Below, in pieces: positions 31,018-40,625 of a DNA stretch of 64,000 nucleotides (within the stretch, counting starts at the first letter, position 1; the number at the start of each line of letters is the position of its first letter). The notes under the pieces were generated by a model. That model did not search any database. It was not told the origin of the DNA and saw only the letters and a program-made list of their open reading frames with translations. This DNA is from VAZQ01 sp963763365. GTDB lineage: Bacteria; Pseudomonadota; Alphaproteobacteria; Rhizobiales; Xanthobacteraceae. The DNA lies in NCBI GenBank assembly GCA_963763365.1, contig CAVXOE010000020.1, positions 62,001 through 126,000 of the forward strand. The letters are read 5' to 3'. The translations under genes and the position numbers were made by a program.

Positions 31018-32517
31018 CTATCTGGCGAAATCCGGCAGCGTCAGGCGATAAACCAGAAGGAACGTGTCAACGTCCACGCCGGACTTGTCCTTGTAGGCGG
31101 CACCGACCTGGAAGCCGTCCTGTGTAATAAAGTCATTATCGTTACTGATGAACAAGAGGAAGTCGCGCGGATTGGCCGGATCCAGCGCAGGCACCAACGC
31201 CATGCCCTCCCATTTTTCCGAGAGGTTATTGCGATCGCTCGGCGCCCCGTTGTGCAATCCAAAGCGGGCCAATTGCGCGTTATCGTTGAGATCGATGAAG
31301 GGCGTGAGCGTCGCGGGCTGTACCCCGGCCGCGAGTTTGCCCTCGGGCGCGACCGGCACCGGTCCGTCATATTTCGAACCTGCGATGTTCGTCGCCCGCG
31401 AGGTATCGACCACCTCGACCTTGCGATAGCGTGACGCCTCGCCGTCGGTGCCAAAGCCATTGCCGGAATCCCGGCAGAGCAGCAGGAAGTGCGTTTCGTC
31501 GAGCGCGGCGAGCTCGCTTTGCGCTGCGATCTGCCGCTTACCCTCGGCATCGGTGAACACCGGCAGCGGCACCACGTGCTCGCGCACCAGCCGCGGAAGG
31601 TCGGGATCGGCGAGGTCGTAGAACAGGATGCGGGTGAACTCGCGGGTCTGCAGCGAGGTGCCACCGTCCTGCCGCGTCGCACTCTGGAGAATGGCGACCA
31701 GAAACCTGCCGCCGGGCGTCAGTGCGAGTCCTTCAAAGCCTTGATTGTTCGAACGTCCGCTCTCCGGATTGCGCGGCTCCGGCGGCGCGGCGCGCGGACC
31801 GGGATTGTTGGAGGAGAAGTTATCGCGGCCCTGGCGCTTCGGAACGAGCGCCTCGGGCGGACGGATCGCCGCGAGCATGCGGCCCTCCGCCGAGAAGCGA
31901 TAAACGTAGGGTCCGTATTCGTCGCCGATGAAGAAGCTGCCGTCCGCCATCCGCACCAGCGCTTCGGTATCGATGCTGACGAGACCGTTCGATGCGAGCG
32001 GCAGGTTGGGAAGCCCGTTCGCCGGCGGCCGGACACCGTCCGGGTCGAGGCCGGTGAGCGGGGCGCCGGCGCTGTCGGTCAGAGGAATCGAGTCGACGAG
32101 CGTGGCGCTGACGTTCGGCGGCGACGCTGGCGCCGGCGCTACGCCGTTCTCGCCGCCCGGATTGAACGTGACCGCAAGCTTGTTGAGACGAGCGTGGTAG
32201 TCGAACGTCCCCGCGAGATTGTAGCCGCGATCCGGCAGGATGTAGAAGGTGCCGCCATAGCCCTCCGGAGTGCGCTGCCATGTGCTCGGATCGACCGCGA
32301 GACCGGACCCGGAGCCGAAGGTTTCGCCGAACTTGTCGCGCAGGTTGGCGGGGATGCGCCCCATGCCGACAAGGCCGTGGTTGACATAGGCCAGGCCGCC
32401 GATTGTTACGGTTTCGGCGCCGGATGCCGCGAGCGCAGGCAGCAGTACGGCCACGACTGCCGCTGCGGCGCCAAAGCGGCGCATCGAGACGGCGAACGAG
32501 CAAGCGAACGCGGACAT
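31018..32517 (-). CDS. Secreted esterase-like/phytase-like beta-propeller protein
   Basis: A 499-residue exported protein. The signal peptide (SMRRFGAAAAVVAVLLPALAASG) precedes a phytase-like domain with DRGYNLAGTFDYHARLNKL, GDEYGPYVYRFSAEGRML, NNQGFEGLALTPGGRFLVAILQS and SEKWEGMALVPALDP. These acidic glycine-rich blades are typical of the esterase-like-activity-of-phytase family, which binds calcium and acts on phosphate esters or related substrates in the periplasm. ATG at 32517 chosen; the open frame extends to 32703 through a direct repeat. It stands alone between transporter genes. Confidence 0.82.
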   Translation of the reverse strand: MSAFACSFAVSMRRFGAAAAVVAVLLPALAASGAETVTIGGLAYVNHGLVGMGRIPANLRDKFGETFGSGSGLAVDPSTWQRTPEGYGGTFYILPDRGYNLAGTFDYHARLNKLAVTFNPGGENGVAPAPASPPNVSATLVDSIPLTDSAGAPLTGLDPDGVRPPANGLPNLPLASNGLVSIDTEALVRMADGSFFIGDEYGPYVYRFSAEGRMLAAIRPPEALVPKRQGRDNFSSNNPGPRAAPPEPRNPESGRSNNQGFEGLALTPGGRFLVAILQSATRQDGGTSLQTREFTRILFYDLADPDLPRLVREHVVPLPVFTDAEGKRQIAAQSELAALDETHFLLLCRDSGNGFGTDGEASRYRKVEVVDTSRATNIAGSKYDGPVPVAPEGKLAAGVQPATLTPFIDLNDNAQLARFGLHNGAPSDRNNLSEKWEGMALVPALDPANPRDFLLFISNDNDFITQDGFQVGAAYKDKSGVDVDTFLLVYRLTLPDFAR

Positions 32518-32628
32518 TGGTGTTGACCTGCCAATCCGGAAAGGGCGGGCAGCGTCGATGAATTCGACCGAGCGCGCAAGGCCCGGCTGACGATCGGCGC
32601 GGTCCATCGCGGCCTCCCCGTCACCAGA

Positions 32629-32673
32629 CGGGTACGAGGACATGCTGTCGCCAAGCGGGTACCAGGACATGCT
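32629..32673. repeat. Direct repeat of 18 bases
   Basis: CGGGTACGAGGACATGCT at 32629-32646 and CGGGTACCAGGACATGCT at 32656-32673 differ by one base, with a 27-base period. They lie between two divergent genes and may be paired protein-binding sites. Confidence 0.5.
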
Positions 32674-32702
32674 AGAGTAAGGGCGCACCGAGGAGTGCAG
32701 CA

Positions 32703-33695
32703 ATGCACGTCAATCGCCGATCCGCACTCCGGCTCTTGGCCGCTCCGGCGCTGTTGCCGGCGCTGGCCTCCCGCGCGGCCGCTCAAGACTACCCGCAACG
32801 GCCGGTCCGCATCATCGTGCCCTATCCGCCCGGCGGACCGTACGACGTGCTGCCGCGCATCGTGGCGCAGTGGATCACCGCGCAGCACGGCTGGCCGGTC
32901 GTGATCGACAATCGCACCGGCGCAACCGGCATCATCGGCGTCATGGCGGCGAAGCAGGCCGCACCTGACGGTCACACGTTCGTCGTCGCGAGCACCAGCA
33001 CGCACGGCTCGATGCCCGCGCTCAAGCGCAACCTGACGTTCGATCCGATCAACGATTTCGCGCCGGTCGTGCTGATCGCCGACGCGACGCTGGTGCTCCT
33101 GGTACGCGACGAATTGCCGGTCCGCAACGTTACCGAGTTGATCGCATTGTTACGCGACAAGCCCGGCACGCTCACTTATTCGAGCGGCGGCTTCGGCTCG
33201 CCGCACCATCTCGCCACCGTGACGATGTTCCAGCGCGCAGGGCTGCCGCGCGACATTGCCGTGCACCTGCCGTTCGGCGGCCTGGGGCCGGCGCTGATGG
33301 CGCTGATCGCCGGCAACTCGCAGTTCATGTTCGTCAGCACGGGCCTCGCGATGCCGCATATCGCCAGCGGCAAGCTGCGCGCGCTGGCGAATTCGAGCCT
33401 GAAGCGCCCGCCGCGGCTGCCCGAGGTCAAGACCATGGCCGAGCTTGGATTTGCCGACTTCGAGGTCATGCCCTGGTGCGGGCTCGCGGCCCCGGCGGGC
33501 ACGCCCGACCGCATTCTTGTGCGCTGGAACGAACTCACCAACGAGGCACTGCGCGATCCGAAAGTGCGGGAGCAGATTCTCGCCATCGACTATGACATTC
33601 GCGGCGGCACGCGGGCCGAATTCGCCCGATTTATCGCGCTCGACATCGACCGCTACAAGAAGCTCGCCGCCGATATGAGCCTGAGCGAGGATTGA
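32703..33695 (+). CDS. Bug/TctC-family tripartite tricarboxylate transporter binding protein
   Basis: A 330-residue periplasmic receptor with a twin-arginine-like signal peptide (NRRSALRLLAAPALLPALASRAAA). The mature part starts QDYPQRPVRIIVPYPPGGPYDVLPRI, with NRTGATGIIGVMAAKQAAPDGHT and LTYSSGGFGSPHHLATV. No permease partner is nearby. A FAH-family hydrolase follows on the same strand after 121 bases, so the ligand may be an acid handled by that enzyme. Confidence 0.9.
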   Translation: MHVNRRSALRLLAAPALLPALASRAAAQDYPQRPVRIIVPYPPGGPYDVLPRIVAQWITAQHGWPVVIDNRTGATGIIGVMAAKQAAPDGHTFVVASTSTHGSMPALKRNLTFDPINDFAPVVLIADATLVLLVRDELPVRNVTELIALLRDKPGTLTYSSGGFGSPHHLATVTMFQRAGLPRDIAVHLPFGGLGPALMALIAGNSQFMFVSTGLAMPHIASGKLRALANSSLKRPPRLPEVKTMAELGFADFEVMPWCGLAAPAGTPDRILVRWNELTNEALRDPKVREQILAIDYDIRGGTRAEFARFIALDIDRYKKLAADMSLSED

Positions 33696-33716
33696 CTCGC
33701 GCGCTTGCCCCGGTTG

Positions 33717-33791
33717 TCATGCCCGCGAAAGCGGACATCCAGCGCTTTCTTTCATCCAAAAACTGGATCGCCCGCCTGCGCAGGCGATGAA
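33717..33791. repeat. Diverged palindromic repeat, family B
   Basis: GTCATGCCCGCGAAAGCGGA and CATCCAGC are followed by AACTGGATCGCCCGCCTGCG rather than the usual GGGTCCCCG arm. This is an older or variant copy of the family at 22002. Confidence 0.65.
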
Positions 33792-33816
33792 ACCGACGCG
33801 GGGCTAGGAGAAAGCA

Positions 33817-34692
33817 ATGAAGTTGTGCCGGTATGACGACGATCGGCTGGGCGTGGTGCGCGGCAATATGGTGCATGACGTCACCGAGGCGCAGACGCAG
33901 ATCCGCGCCGCCGCCCCCTACACGATGAACGGCGATGCCGTGATCGCGGCGCTGCCGGCGTGGCGGGCGCGGATCGAGGCGATGGCCGACAAGGCCCCCG
34001 GCCAGCCGGTGTCGTCCGTGAAGCTGCTCTCGCCGGTGGCACGCCCCTCGAAGCTCGTGGCGGCGCCGACCAACTACAAGGCCCACATCGAGGAAATGCG
34101 GGAGCGCCAGGCGCAACCCGGCGCGGTCCAGACGCCGTTCTCGCCCTTCATCGAAAAGGCCGGGCTATTCCTCAAGGCGAACTCGTCGATGGTCGGGCCG
34201 TCGGAAGGTGTCGAGATTCGTTTTCCCGACCGGCGCAACGAGCATGAGGTCGAGCTCTGCATCGTGTTCGGCAAGCAAGGCAGCGACATCCCGCGTGACA
34301 AGACGCTCGATTACGTCGCCGGCTACTGCATCGGCCTCGACATGACGGCGCGCGGACCGGAAGACAGGAGCTTCCGCAAGTCGATCGACAGCTATTCGGT
34401 GCTCGGCCCGTGGTTCGTCACCGCCGATGAGATTCCCGATCCGGACAACGTACCGCTGCGGATTTTCGTCAACGACGAGAAGAAGCAGGAGAGCAACACC
34501 AACATGCTGATCTTCGACTGCAAGAAGCTGATCGAATGGGGCTCGACCTTCTACACGTGGTATCCGGGCGACGTGCTGTTCACCGGCACGCCGGAAGGCG
34601 TGAGCCCGGTGAAGCCCGGCGACACCATGCGCGCGGTGATCGATCCGATCGGCGAGATGAGCGTCGCGGTCAGGACGCACACGGCGGGATAA
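33817..34692 (+). CDS. Fumarylacetoacetate hydrolase (FAH) family protein
   Basis: A 291-residue cytoplasmic metal-dependent hydrolase or decarboxylase. The metal-ligand pattern is seen in NEHEVELCIVFGKQG (two glutamates) and DMTARGPEDRSF (aspartate), with STFYTWYPGDVLFTGTPEGVSPVKPGD at the C-terminal end. The N-terminal MKLCRYDDDRLGVV is usual for the 2-hydroxyhepta-2,4-diene-1,7-dioate isomerase-like group. Substrate cannot be set from sequence; aromatic ring-cleavage products are typical. Confidence 0.9.
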   Translation: MKLCRYDDDRLGVVRGNMVHDVTEAQTQIRAAAPYTMNGDAVIAALPAWRARIEAMADKAPGQPVSSVKLLSPVARPSKLVAAPTNYKAHIEEMRERQAQPGAVQTPFSPFIEKAGLFLKANSSMVGPSEGVEIRFPDRRNEHEVELCIVFGKQGSDIPRDKTLDYVAGYCIGLDMTARGPEDRSFRKSIDSYSVLGPWFVTADEIPDPDNVPLRIFVNDEKKQESNTNMLIFDCKKLIEWGSTFYTWYPGDVLFTGTPEGVSPVKPGDTMRAVIDPIGEMSVAVRTHTAG

Positions 34693-34733
34693 GAGCGCAG
34701 GCGGGGATCATCAATTCGCACAGGAGACGAGGC

Positions 34734-34952
34734 ATGTTTCGCACGACCGCTATCACGATCCTGCTCATTGGGTGCCTGCTGACAGCAATCAACGCAGGCG
34801 TCCTGATCCTGCAGCTTTCCGGCTCGTCCAAAGCCGCAGTCGCGGGCATGAACGCTCAGTCGCTCGCGGGCGACGCCGATTTCAAGCGCGCGGTACAGGA
34901 CATCGTCGAAGCTTGCCGGGTTAACGTCGATATCGCCAAGGTCAAGTGCTGA
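34734..34952 (+). CDS. Small single-pass membrane protein
   Basis: A 72-residue protein with one N-terminal hydrophobic helix (TTAITILLIGCLLTAINAGVLI) followed by a short soluble tail with two cysteines (VEACRV and the final C). AGACGAGG lies before the ATG at 34734. A cysteine in the helix (IGCLL) is not at a proper lipobox. Function unknown; it follows the FAH-family gene by 41 bases and may be cotranscribed. Confidence 0.6.
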   Translation: MFRTTAITILLIGCLLTAINAGVLILQLSGSSKAAVAGMNAQSLAGDADFKRAVQDIVEACRVNVDIAKVKC

Positions 34953-34972
34953 CGGGGTGATCGCTTGCAGCT

Positions 34973-36769
34973 TCACTTCGCCGGAACTGCATCTTCCGGC
35001 GTCCAGCGCTGGCCGAACGCGGGCTCGCGATAGGGCGTCGGCGGCAACTGCCAGGTGCCGGTCGAAGGCGGCTTCACCTCGGCATCGACGTGGACGTCGA
35101 GCAGGAACGGCTTGTTGGCCTTCACGGCGTGTTCGAGCGCGCCCTTGAAGTCCTGCGACTTGGTCACCGTGATCGCCTCGACGCCGGCGGCTCGCGCCCA
35201 GCCGGCAAAATCCGGATTGTACGGCGTCTTGTTGGCGCCCTGGTAGAACGCGGTGCCGAGTTCGCGCCCACCGAACATGCCCATCTGGATGTCGCGGATC
35301 GACATCCAGCCGAAATTGTTCCAGATCACCCAAACGACAGGGATGTTGTATTCGACCGCGGTGCAAAGGACGTGCGGCACCATGGTGAAGCAGCCGTCGC
35401 CCGTGACCGAGACGCACGGCCGGTCGGGCGCCGCGAGCTTGGCGCCCAGCACGCCCGCCGCGCCGAAGCCCATGCCGGAGAAACCCCACGAGTTGAGCAT
35501 GGTCTGCGGCCGGCGCGCTTCCCAGAACTGCATGTACCAGTTGTGGCTCACACCCACGTCGCAGGTGAGGATCGCGTTGTCGGGGAGAACGGCCCGGCAA
35601 TCGGCGACCACGCGTTCGGGCCGCATCGGCGACGCGTGCGTCTCGAAATTCGGCCCTACGAATTTTTCCCACTCCTCCCGCCACGTCGCGATCTGCGCCA
35701 GCCAGGCATCGAGCACGCCGCCGCGTGACGGCCGGCGGTCGAGCTCGGCGAGAAGCTGACGCAGAAACGTGCGCGCGTCCGCCAGGATCGCGAGATCGGG
35801 CGGATAGTTGCGGCCAAGCTCCGTCGGGTCGAGGTCGACGTGGATGAGCTTGCAACTTGGGAAATTCCACGAATAGCCGGCGATCCACGATGACGCCGAG
35901 CGGTCGTCGAAGCGCGCGCCGATCGCGATGACCAGATCGGCATGCCGGCCCGCTTCGTTCGCCGGATAGGCGCCGTTCCGCCCGATGAAGCCGAGCGACA
36001 AGTCGTCCGACATGTCGAACGCGCCCATGCCGTTGGGTGACGAGATCACCGGGATGCGCAGCTTTTGGGCAAATGCGGTGAGCTCCTGTGAAGCTTCCGA
36101 CAGCGTCACGCCATGTCCAATGAAGATCACCGGGCGCACGGCTTTTACGATCATGCCGAGCGCGGTCGTGATCTCCTCCGGTGAGGCGCCGCTGCGTTGC
36201 GTATTCAGCGGGGGCGCTGCCGGCGGCAGTTCGACATCGTCCTCTTCCTGGAACACGTTGAACGGAATGTCGACGTTCACCGGTCCGGGCCGTCCCGACA
36301 GCATGGTGGTCATCGCCTGCCGCAACGCGAGCGGCAGCATGTCGACGCGCGTCGGCTGGAAGCTTCTTTTCACCACCGGGCGGATGATGTTGGGGAAGTC
36401 GGCCTGGTAGTGCTTGTTGATCTCCTGGAACGGCGAGCGGTTGAACTGCGAGGTCGGCACGTTCGCCGTGATGGCGAACACCGCTGAAGAATCTGCGAGC
36501 GCGCAGGCGAGCGGCATCACGATGTTGCAGGAGCCCGGCCCGCACGAGGTCAGCGTCGCCACCGGCTCGTGCCGCACGCGGAAATAGGCGTCCGCCATGT
36601 GGGCGGCGACCTGCTCGTGGCGCGGCGAGACCATCGTAATGCGGTCGCGTGCTTCATAGAGCGAGTCGAGCAGGCCGACATTGCCGTGCCCGCAGATGCC
36701 GAACACATAGGGAATCTTGTTCGCGACCAGATATTCGGTGATCAGGTCGGCGCCTTTCATTCGCGGCAT
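34973..36769 (-). CDS. Thiamine-diphosphate-dependent enzyme (acetolactate synthase-like)
   Basis: A 598-residue member of the ThDP decarboxylase/synthase family. The catalytic glutamate E52 is in SPRHEQVAAHMADAYFR. The central domain holds GARFDDRSAS, and the ThDP motif runs GDGCFTMVPHVLCTAVEYNIPVVWVIWNN. It lacks an adjacent regulatory subunit (ilvN), and sequence such as YVFGICGHGNVGLLDSLYEARDR differs from housekeeping IlvB, so a catabolic role on a 2-oxo acid or CoA substrate is likely. It is divergent from a BacA-like ABC transporter with 103 bases between the starts. Confidence 0.88.
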   Translation of the reverse strand: MPRMKGADLITEYLVANKIPYVFGICGHGNVGLLDSLYEARDRITMVSPRHEQVAAHMADAYFRVRHEPVATLTSCGPGSCNIVMPLACALADSSAVFAITANVPTSQFNRSPFQEINKHYQADFPNIIRPVVKRSFQPTRVDMLPLALRQAMTTMLSGRPGPVNVDIPFNVFQEEDDVELPPAAPPLNTQRSGASPEEITTALGMIVKAVRPVIFIGHGVTLSEASQELTAFAQKLRIPVISSPNGMGAFDMSDDLSLGFIGRNGAYPANEAGRHADLVIAIGARFDDRSASSWIAGYSWNFPSCKLIHVDLDPTELGRNYPPDLAILADARTFLRQLLAELDRRPSRGGVLDAWLAQIATWREEWEKFVGPNFETHASPMRPERVVADCRAVLPDNAILTCDVGVSHNWYMQFWEARRPQTMLNSWGFSGMGFGAAGVLGAKLAAPDRPCVSVTGDGCFTMVPHVLCTAVEYNIPVVWVIWNNFGWMSIRDIQMGMFGGRELGTAFYQGANKTPYNPDFAGWARAAGVEAITVTKSQDFKGALEHAVKANKPFLLDVHVDAEVKPPSTGTWQLPPTPYREPAFGQRWTPEDAVPAK

Positions 36770-36872
36770 ATGTTTCTCGCTTCTTTGCCCCACCCGGTAC
36801 CGCCGATGGAACTTAGGTTCCCGCCGACCGTTAGGTTCCGCAAGGCTTTATCGCGGAGCAACGAACCCGGCA

Positions 36873-38819
36873 ATGAGCGACCGTAGCACGTCCTCGGACA
36901 ACGAAATCGTCCAGGAAATCAGCGAAATAATCGATGATCCGCAGCCCGGCCTGAGCCCCGAGGAAGCGGCCAGCGTCCGGCGCCGCGCCCTCTTACGGCG
37001 GTTCTGGCACAGCGCGTCGCGCTATTGGCGCAAGGGCGGCGGAAGGCTGGCGTGGGTTCTGACCGGCTCGCTCCTGCTGGTCGTTCTGCTGAACCTGGCC
37101 GCAGCCTACGGCATGAACGTCTGGAACAGGGCGATCTTCGACGCGCTGGAAAAGCACGACGGCGCGACCGTGCTCCTGATCTCGCTGCTCTATTTTCCCT
37201 TGCTGGCGGCAAGCGTCTGCTTTGCGATCGCGCAGGTCTACACCCGCATGACGACGCAGCGGCGCTGGCGCGCCTGGATGTCGAACCACCTGCTCGACCG
37301 CTGGCTGCGCGACGGCCGCTATTATCAGCTCAACCTGATCAGCGGCGACCACCAGAACCCGGAATACCGCATCGCCGACGACATACGGGTGGCGACCGAG
37401 TCGCCCGTCGACTTCGCGACCGGCATGACGACCGCCATCCTGTCCGCGCTGACGTTCATTGTCGTGCTGTGGACGATCGGCGGTGCGCTCACGATCGAGA
37501 TCGGCGGCAAGAGCATCACCATCCCGGGCTTTCTGGTCATCGCGGCCGTGATCTATGCGCTGCTCGCCAGCGGCTCGATGGTGCTGATCGGCCGGCGCTT
37601 CGTCTCCGTGTCGGAAGGCAAGAACCAGGCGGAAGCGGAATACCGCTATGTGCTCACGCGGCTGCGCGAGAACGGCGAAAGCATCGCCGTCCTGGGCGGC
37701 GAAGACGAGGAGCGCAGCGGCGTCAACACCGCCTTCACCAAGGTGCTGCGCTCCTGGCGCGACATCTGCGTCCAGACCATGCGCACGACCATCGTGTCGC
37801 AGACCAGCGGATTCATCGCGCCGGTGCTGCCGATCATCCTGTGCGCGCCGAAATTCTTGGCTGGCACGATGAGCCTTGGCGAGGTCATGCAGGCGGCATC
37901 CGCGTTCACCATCGTGCAGGGCGCGTTCAACTGGCTGGTCGACAACTATCCGCGCCTCGCCGACTGGACCGCGTCGGCCTCGCGCGTCGCCACGCTGATG
38001 GTCTCGCTCGATGGTCTCGAGAAGGCGCATGGCGCGCAAGGCTTCGCGCGGATCGAGCGCGGCGACACCACCGGCGCGGCGCTGCGCCTGCGCGACCTCT
38101 CGGTGACGCTCGATGACGGCACCGCGGTGGTCAAGGACGCCGAGGTCGCCATCGAACCGGGCGAGCGGGTGCTGGTGGCGGGCGAGTCCGGCACCGGCAA
38201 GAGCACCCTCGTGCGCGCGATTTCCGGCTTGTGGCCGTGGGGCGATGGGACTGTGCAGGTGAAGGAGGGCGCCAGGATGTTCATGATGCCACAGAAGGCA
38301 TACGTGCCGACCGGTACGCTGCATCGCGCCGCGACCTACCCATCGCCGCCGGAAGACAAGAGCGCGGAGGAGGTCGCGGCCGCGCTCAAACGTGTTGGCC
38401 TCGGACATCTGGCCGATCGCATCGACGAGGAAGCGCCCTGGGATCAGACCTTGTCAGGCGGCGAAAAGCAGCGGCTCGCCTTCGCGCGCATCCTGCTGCA
38501 CCAGCCCGACATTATCGTGCTCGACGAGGCGACCTCGGCGCTCGATCCTGACAGCCAGGACAAACTGATGAAGCTTTTGACCGAAGAGCTCGAAGCCACG
38601 ACGATCGTGAGCGTCGGTCATCGGCCGGAGCTCGAGCAGTTTCACAGCCGCAAGATCGTGCTCGAACGCCGGCGCGGCGGAGCGAAACTGGTGAACGACA
38701 TCGAGTTGGTGCGCCGGCCGAGCCGCGGCAAGCTGATGCGCCGCTGGCTGAAGCGGAACCGGGCGAAGCCGGCCGGGCAATCCAAGGCGCCCGCGAAAAA
38801 GCGCGAACCGGCGGCCTAA
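36873..38819 (+). CDS. BacA/SbmA-like ABC transporter with fused permease and ATPase
   Basis: A 648-residue inner-membrane half-transporter. About six hydrophobic helices fill residues 50-340 (for example GRLAWVLTGSLLLVVLLNLAAAY and WTIGGALTIEI), with the family patterns NVWNRAIFDALEKHD and WRAWMSNHLLDRWLRDGRYYQLNL. An ATPase domain follows with Walker A GESGTGKST near residue 436 and signature LSGGEKQR near 527. The C-terminal tail is basic (KRNRAKPAGQSKAPAKKREP). Family members carry peptides or cobalamin; substrate unknown here. Confidence 0.88.
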   Translation: MSDRSTSSDNEIVQEISEIIDDPQPGLSPEEAASVRRRALLRRFWHSASRYWRKGGGRLAWVLTGSLLLVVLLNLAAAYGMNVWNRAIFDALEKHDGATVLLISLLYFPLLAASVCFAIAQVYTRMTTQRRWRAWMSNHLLDRWLRDGRYYQLNLISGDHQNPEYRIADDIRVATESPVDFATGMTTAILSALTFIVVLWTIGGALTIEIGGKSITIPGFLVIAAVIYALLASGSMVLIGRRFVSVSEGKNQAEAEYRYVLTRLRENGESIAVLGGEDEERSGVNTAFTKVLRSWRDICVQTMRTTIVSQTSGFIAPVLPIILCAPKFLAGTMSLGEVMQAASAFTIVQGAFNWLVDNYPRLADWTASASRVATLMVSLDGLEKAHGAQGFARIERGDTTGAALRLRDLSVTLDDGTAVVKDAEVAIEPGERVLVAGESGTGKSTLVRAISGLWPWGDGTVQVKEGARMFMMPQKAYVPTGTLHRAATYPSPPEDKSAEEVAAALKRVGLGHLADRIDEEAPWDQTLSGGEKQRLAFARILLHQPDIIVLDEATSALDPDSQDKLMKLLTEELEATTIVSVGHRPELEQFHSRKIVLERRRGGAKLVNDIELVRRPSRGKLMRRWLKRNRAKPAGQSKAPAKKREPAA

Positions 38820-39622
38820 GAGCCGGGACTGGAATGCGTCGCCGACGCGGCGGTGCCCGGAGCATCGAGCGACAGCACCTGCATGATCCGGTCCTGGATC
38901 GCCTGGCGCCCGGCGTCGCGCGCCTGCGCGTCCATGCGCGCTTCGAAGGCGATGCGCGCCGGGCGATGACACACCAGCACACGGTCGCCGATCTCCATGG
39001 CTTCGTTGATCTGATGGGTGATGAACACCGCGGTCTTGTTGTTCTGCCGCACAAGCCGCACGAATTCCGCCCGCAGGTCGCGCGCGGTCATCTCGTCGAG
39101 CGCGGAAAATGGCTCGTCGCACAGCAGCAACTCAGGTTCGACCGCGAACGCGCGCGCGATCGAGACGCGCTGGCGCATGCCGCCGGAAAGCGCGTGCGGA
39201 TAGTCGTTCTCATGACCGGCGAGTCCGAGCCGGGCAAGCCAGCCGCGCGCCACCTGCTCGGCCTTGCCGGGCGCGGCATCGAGGATTTGCAGGCCGAGCA
39301 TCACGTTGGCGAGCGCGGTGCGCCACGGCATGAGCCGGTCGTTCTGGAACACGATACCGATCTTGCCGCGGAAGAAATCGAAATCGCGGAATGGATCGTG
39401 GCCGATCACCTGGACCGCGCCAGAGGTGGGCTCAATGAGTCCGGCGATCAGGTTGAACATTGTCGACTTGCCGCAACCGGTCTTGCCGAGCACGGCGACG
39501 ATCTCGCCCTTGGCGATGTCGAGCGACAACTTGTCGACGGCCAGGAGATCGCCGCCATCGGGACGGCGGAAGATCTTGGTCACGTCGCGAAATTCAATCG
39601 CGGGTTCGGCCGTGGCGCTCAT
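38816..39622 (-). CDS. ABC transporter ATPase, nitrate/sulfonate/taurine type
   Basis: A 268-residue ATP-binding subunit (SsuB/TauB-like). Walker A LGKTGCGKST near residue 46, signature LSGGMRQRVSIARAF and Walker B LLLCDEPFSALDEMTARDLR are complete. The stop overlaps the end of the plus-strand BacA-like gene by four bases, so the two genes converge tightly. The start is two bases after the permease stop, indicating translational coupling. Confidence 0.93.
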   Translation of the reverse strand: MSATAEPAIEFRDVTKIFRRPDGGDLLAVDKLSLDIAKGEIVAVLGKTGCGKSTMFNLIAGLIEPTSGAVQVIGHDPFRDFDFFRGKIGIVFQNDRLMPWRTALANVMLGLQILDAAPGKAEQVARGWLARLGLAGHENDYPHALSGGMRQRVSIARAFAVEPELLLCDEPFSALDEMTARDLRAEFVRLVRQNNKTAVFITHQINEAMEIGDRVLVCHRPARIAFEARMDAQARDAGRQAIQDRIMQVLSLDAPGTAASATHSSPGS

Positions 39623-39624
39623 CG

Positions 39625-40416
39625 TCACATCGCCCGTTCGGAGACGGCACGGTAACGCAGCGCCCAGTTCTCGACCGCCACGATCATCTGCTGCACGATC
39701 AGCACGAACAGCACGAGCTGCAGCGTCCAGGCGAGCGCACCCGCCATGTCGAACAGTTGCTGCTGGCGCAGAAGCTCGTAGCCGACGCCACCCGTGGCGC
39801 CGACCAGTTCGGCGACCACGACGACGCGCGCGGCGTTGCCGAGGTTGACCTTCCAGGCGGTCAGGATGCCGGGCACGATGGTCGGTACGATCAGCACCTT
39901 GAATAGGGTCCAGGGCCGCGGCCGGAACGACATGGTCATCTCGAACAGATCCTTCGACATCGAGCGGTAGGAGTTGAGGACCTGGAACGTGAACGCCGGC
40001 AAGGTGGTGATCACCATGATGAAGAAGATGCGAAACTCGGTACCGTGAAACCAGATGATCGCGATGATCACCCAGGACAGCGCCGGGATGCCCTGCAGGA
40101 AGACCAGGAGCGGCATCACGTAGCTCTCGATCTTCGGATAGCGGCCGATCGGAATCGCGAACAGGCATCCGAGGATGAAGGCGCCGGCGAGCCCGGCGAA
40201 AATCCGCGCCGCGGTTTCGAGCACCTGCGAGAGTTCCGGCCAGTTGACCAGAATCCGGAAGGTGCGCGCGAGCACGGCCTGCACCGGCGGGAACAGGAAG
40301 TGCGGAAAGAAGTACGATGCGATCTGCCAGGCCGCGACCAGCACCAGCGTGCCGACTGTTGCCTGCAGAAATTGCGTCGTGCGCGGACTTAGCTTCACGC
40401 CCCCTCTTGCCGTCAT
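39625..40416 (-). CDS. ABC transporter permease, nitrate/sulfonate/taurine type
   Basis: A 263-residue permease with six hydrophobic helices and the EAA loop (GRYPKIESYVMPLLVFLQGIPALSWVIIAIIWF then AWKVNLGNAARVVVVAELVGA). ATG at 40416 (MTARGGVKLSP) is chosen since the extension to 40518 translates a family C repeat. It lies between the binding protein and the ATPase genes, forming a complete three-gene importer. Confidence 0.92.
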   Translation of the reverse strand: MTARGGVKLSPRTTQFLQATVGTLVLVAAWQIASYFFPHFLFPPVQAVLARTFRILVNWPELSQVLETAARIFAGLAGAFILGCLFAIPIGRYPKIESYVMPLLVFLQGIPALSWVIIAIIWFHGTEFRIFFIMVITTLPAFTFQVLNSYRSMSKDLFEMTMSFRPRPWTLFKVLIVPTIVPGILTAWKVNLGNAARVVVVAELVGATGGVGYELLRQQQLFDMAGALAWTLQLVLFVLIVQQMIVAVENWALRYRAVSERAM

Positions 40417-40471
40417 GGCCGAGCCTGCGCCGCGTGCAGCGCCCCTAAAATGGATGGCGGTTGTGCCACAG

Positions 40472-40582
40472 CGTCCCCTCCCCCGCTTGCGGGGGAGGGA
40501 CAGGGAGGGGGCGCACACGAAGATTCGCGCAAGTTCACCCCCTCCCCACCCCTCCCCCGCGGGCGGGAGAGGGAGCAGACCG
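40472..40582. repeat. GC-rich inverted repeat pair, family C
   Basis: CCCCTCCCCCGCTTGCGGGG with GACAGGGAGGGGGCG on the left and CCCCCTCCCCACCCCTCCCC with GCGGGCGGGAGAGGGAG on the right are inverted copies around about 30 bases. It lies between the binding protein and permease genes of the importer. Confidence 0.8.
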
Positions 40583-40625
40583 AACGCGCCGAAGCATCAA
40601 TCGATCCTCTCACGACTCCACAGCA

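Noticed and set aside
36717..36872. Longer N terminus for the BacA-like transporter
   Set aside because: The upstream frame overlaps the divergent gene start and lacks a ribosome-binding site; the ATG at 36873 fits the family.
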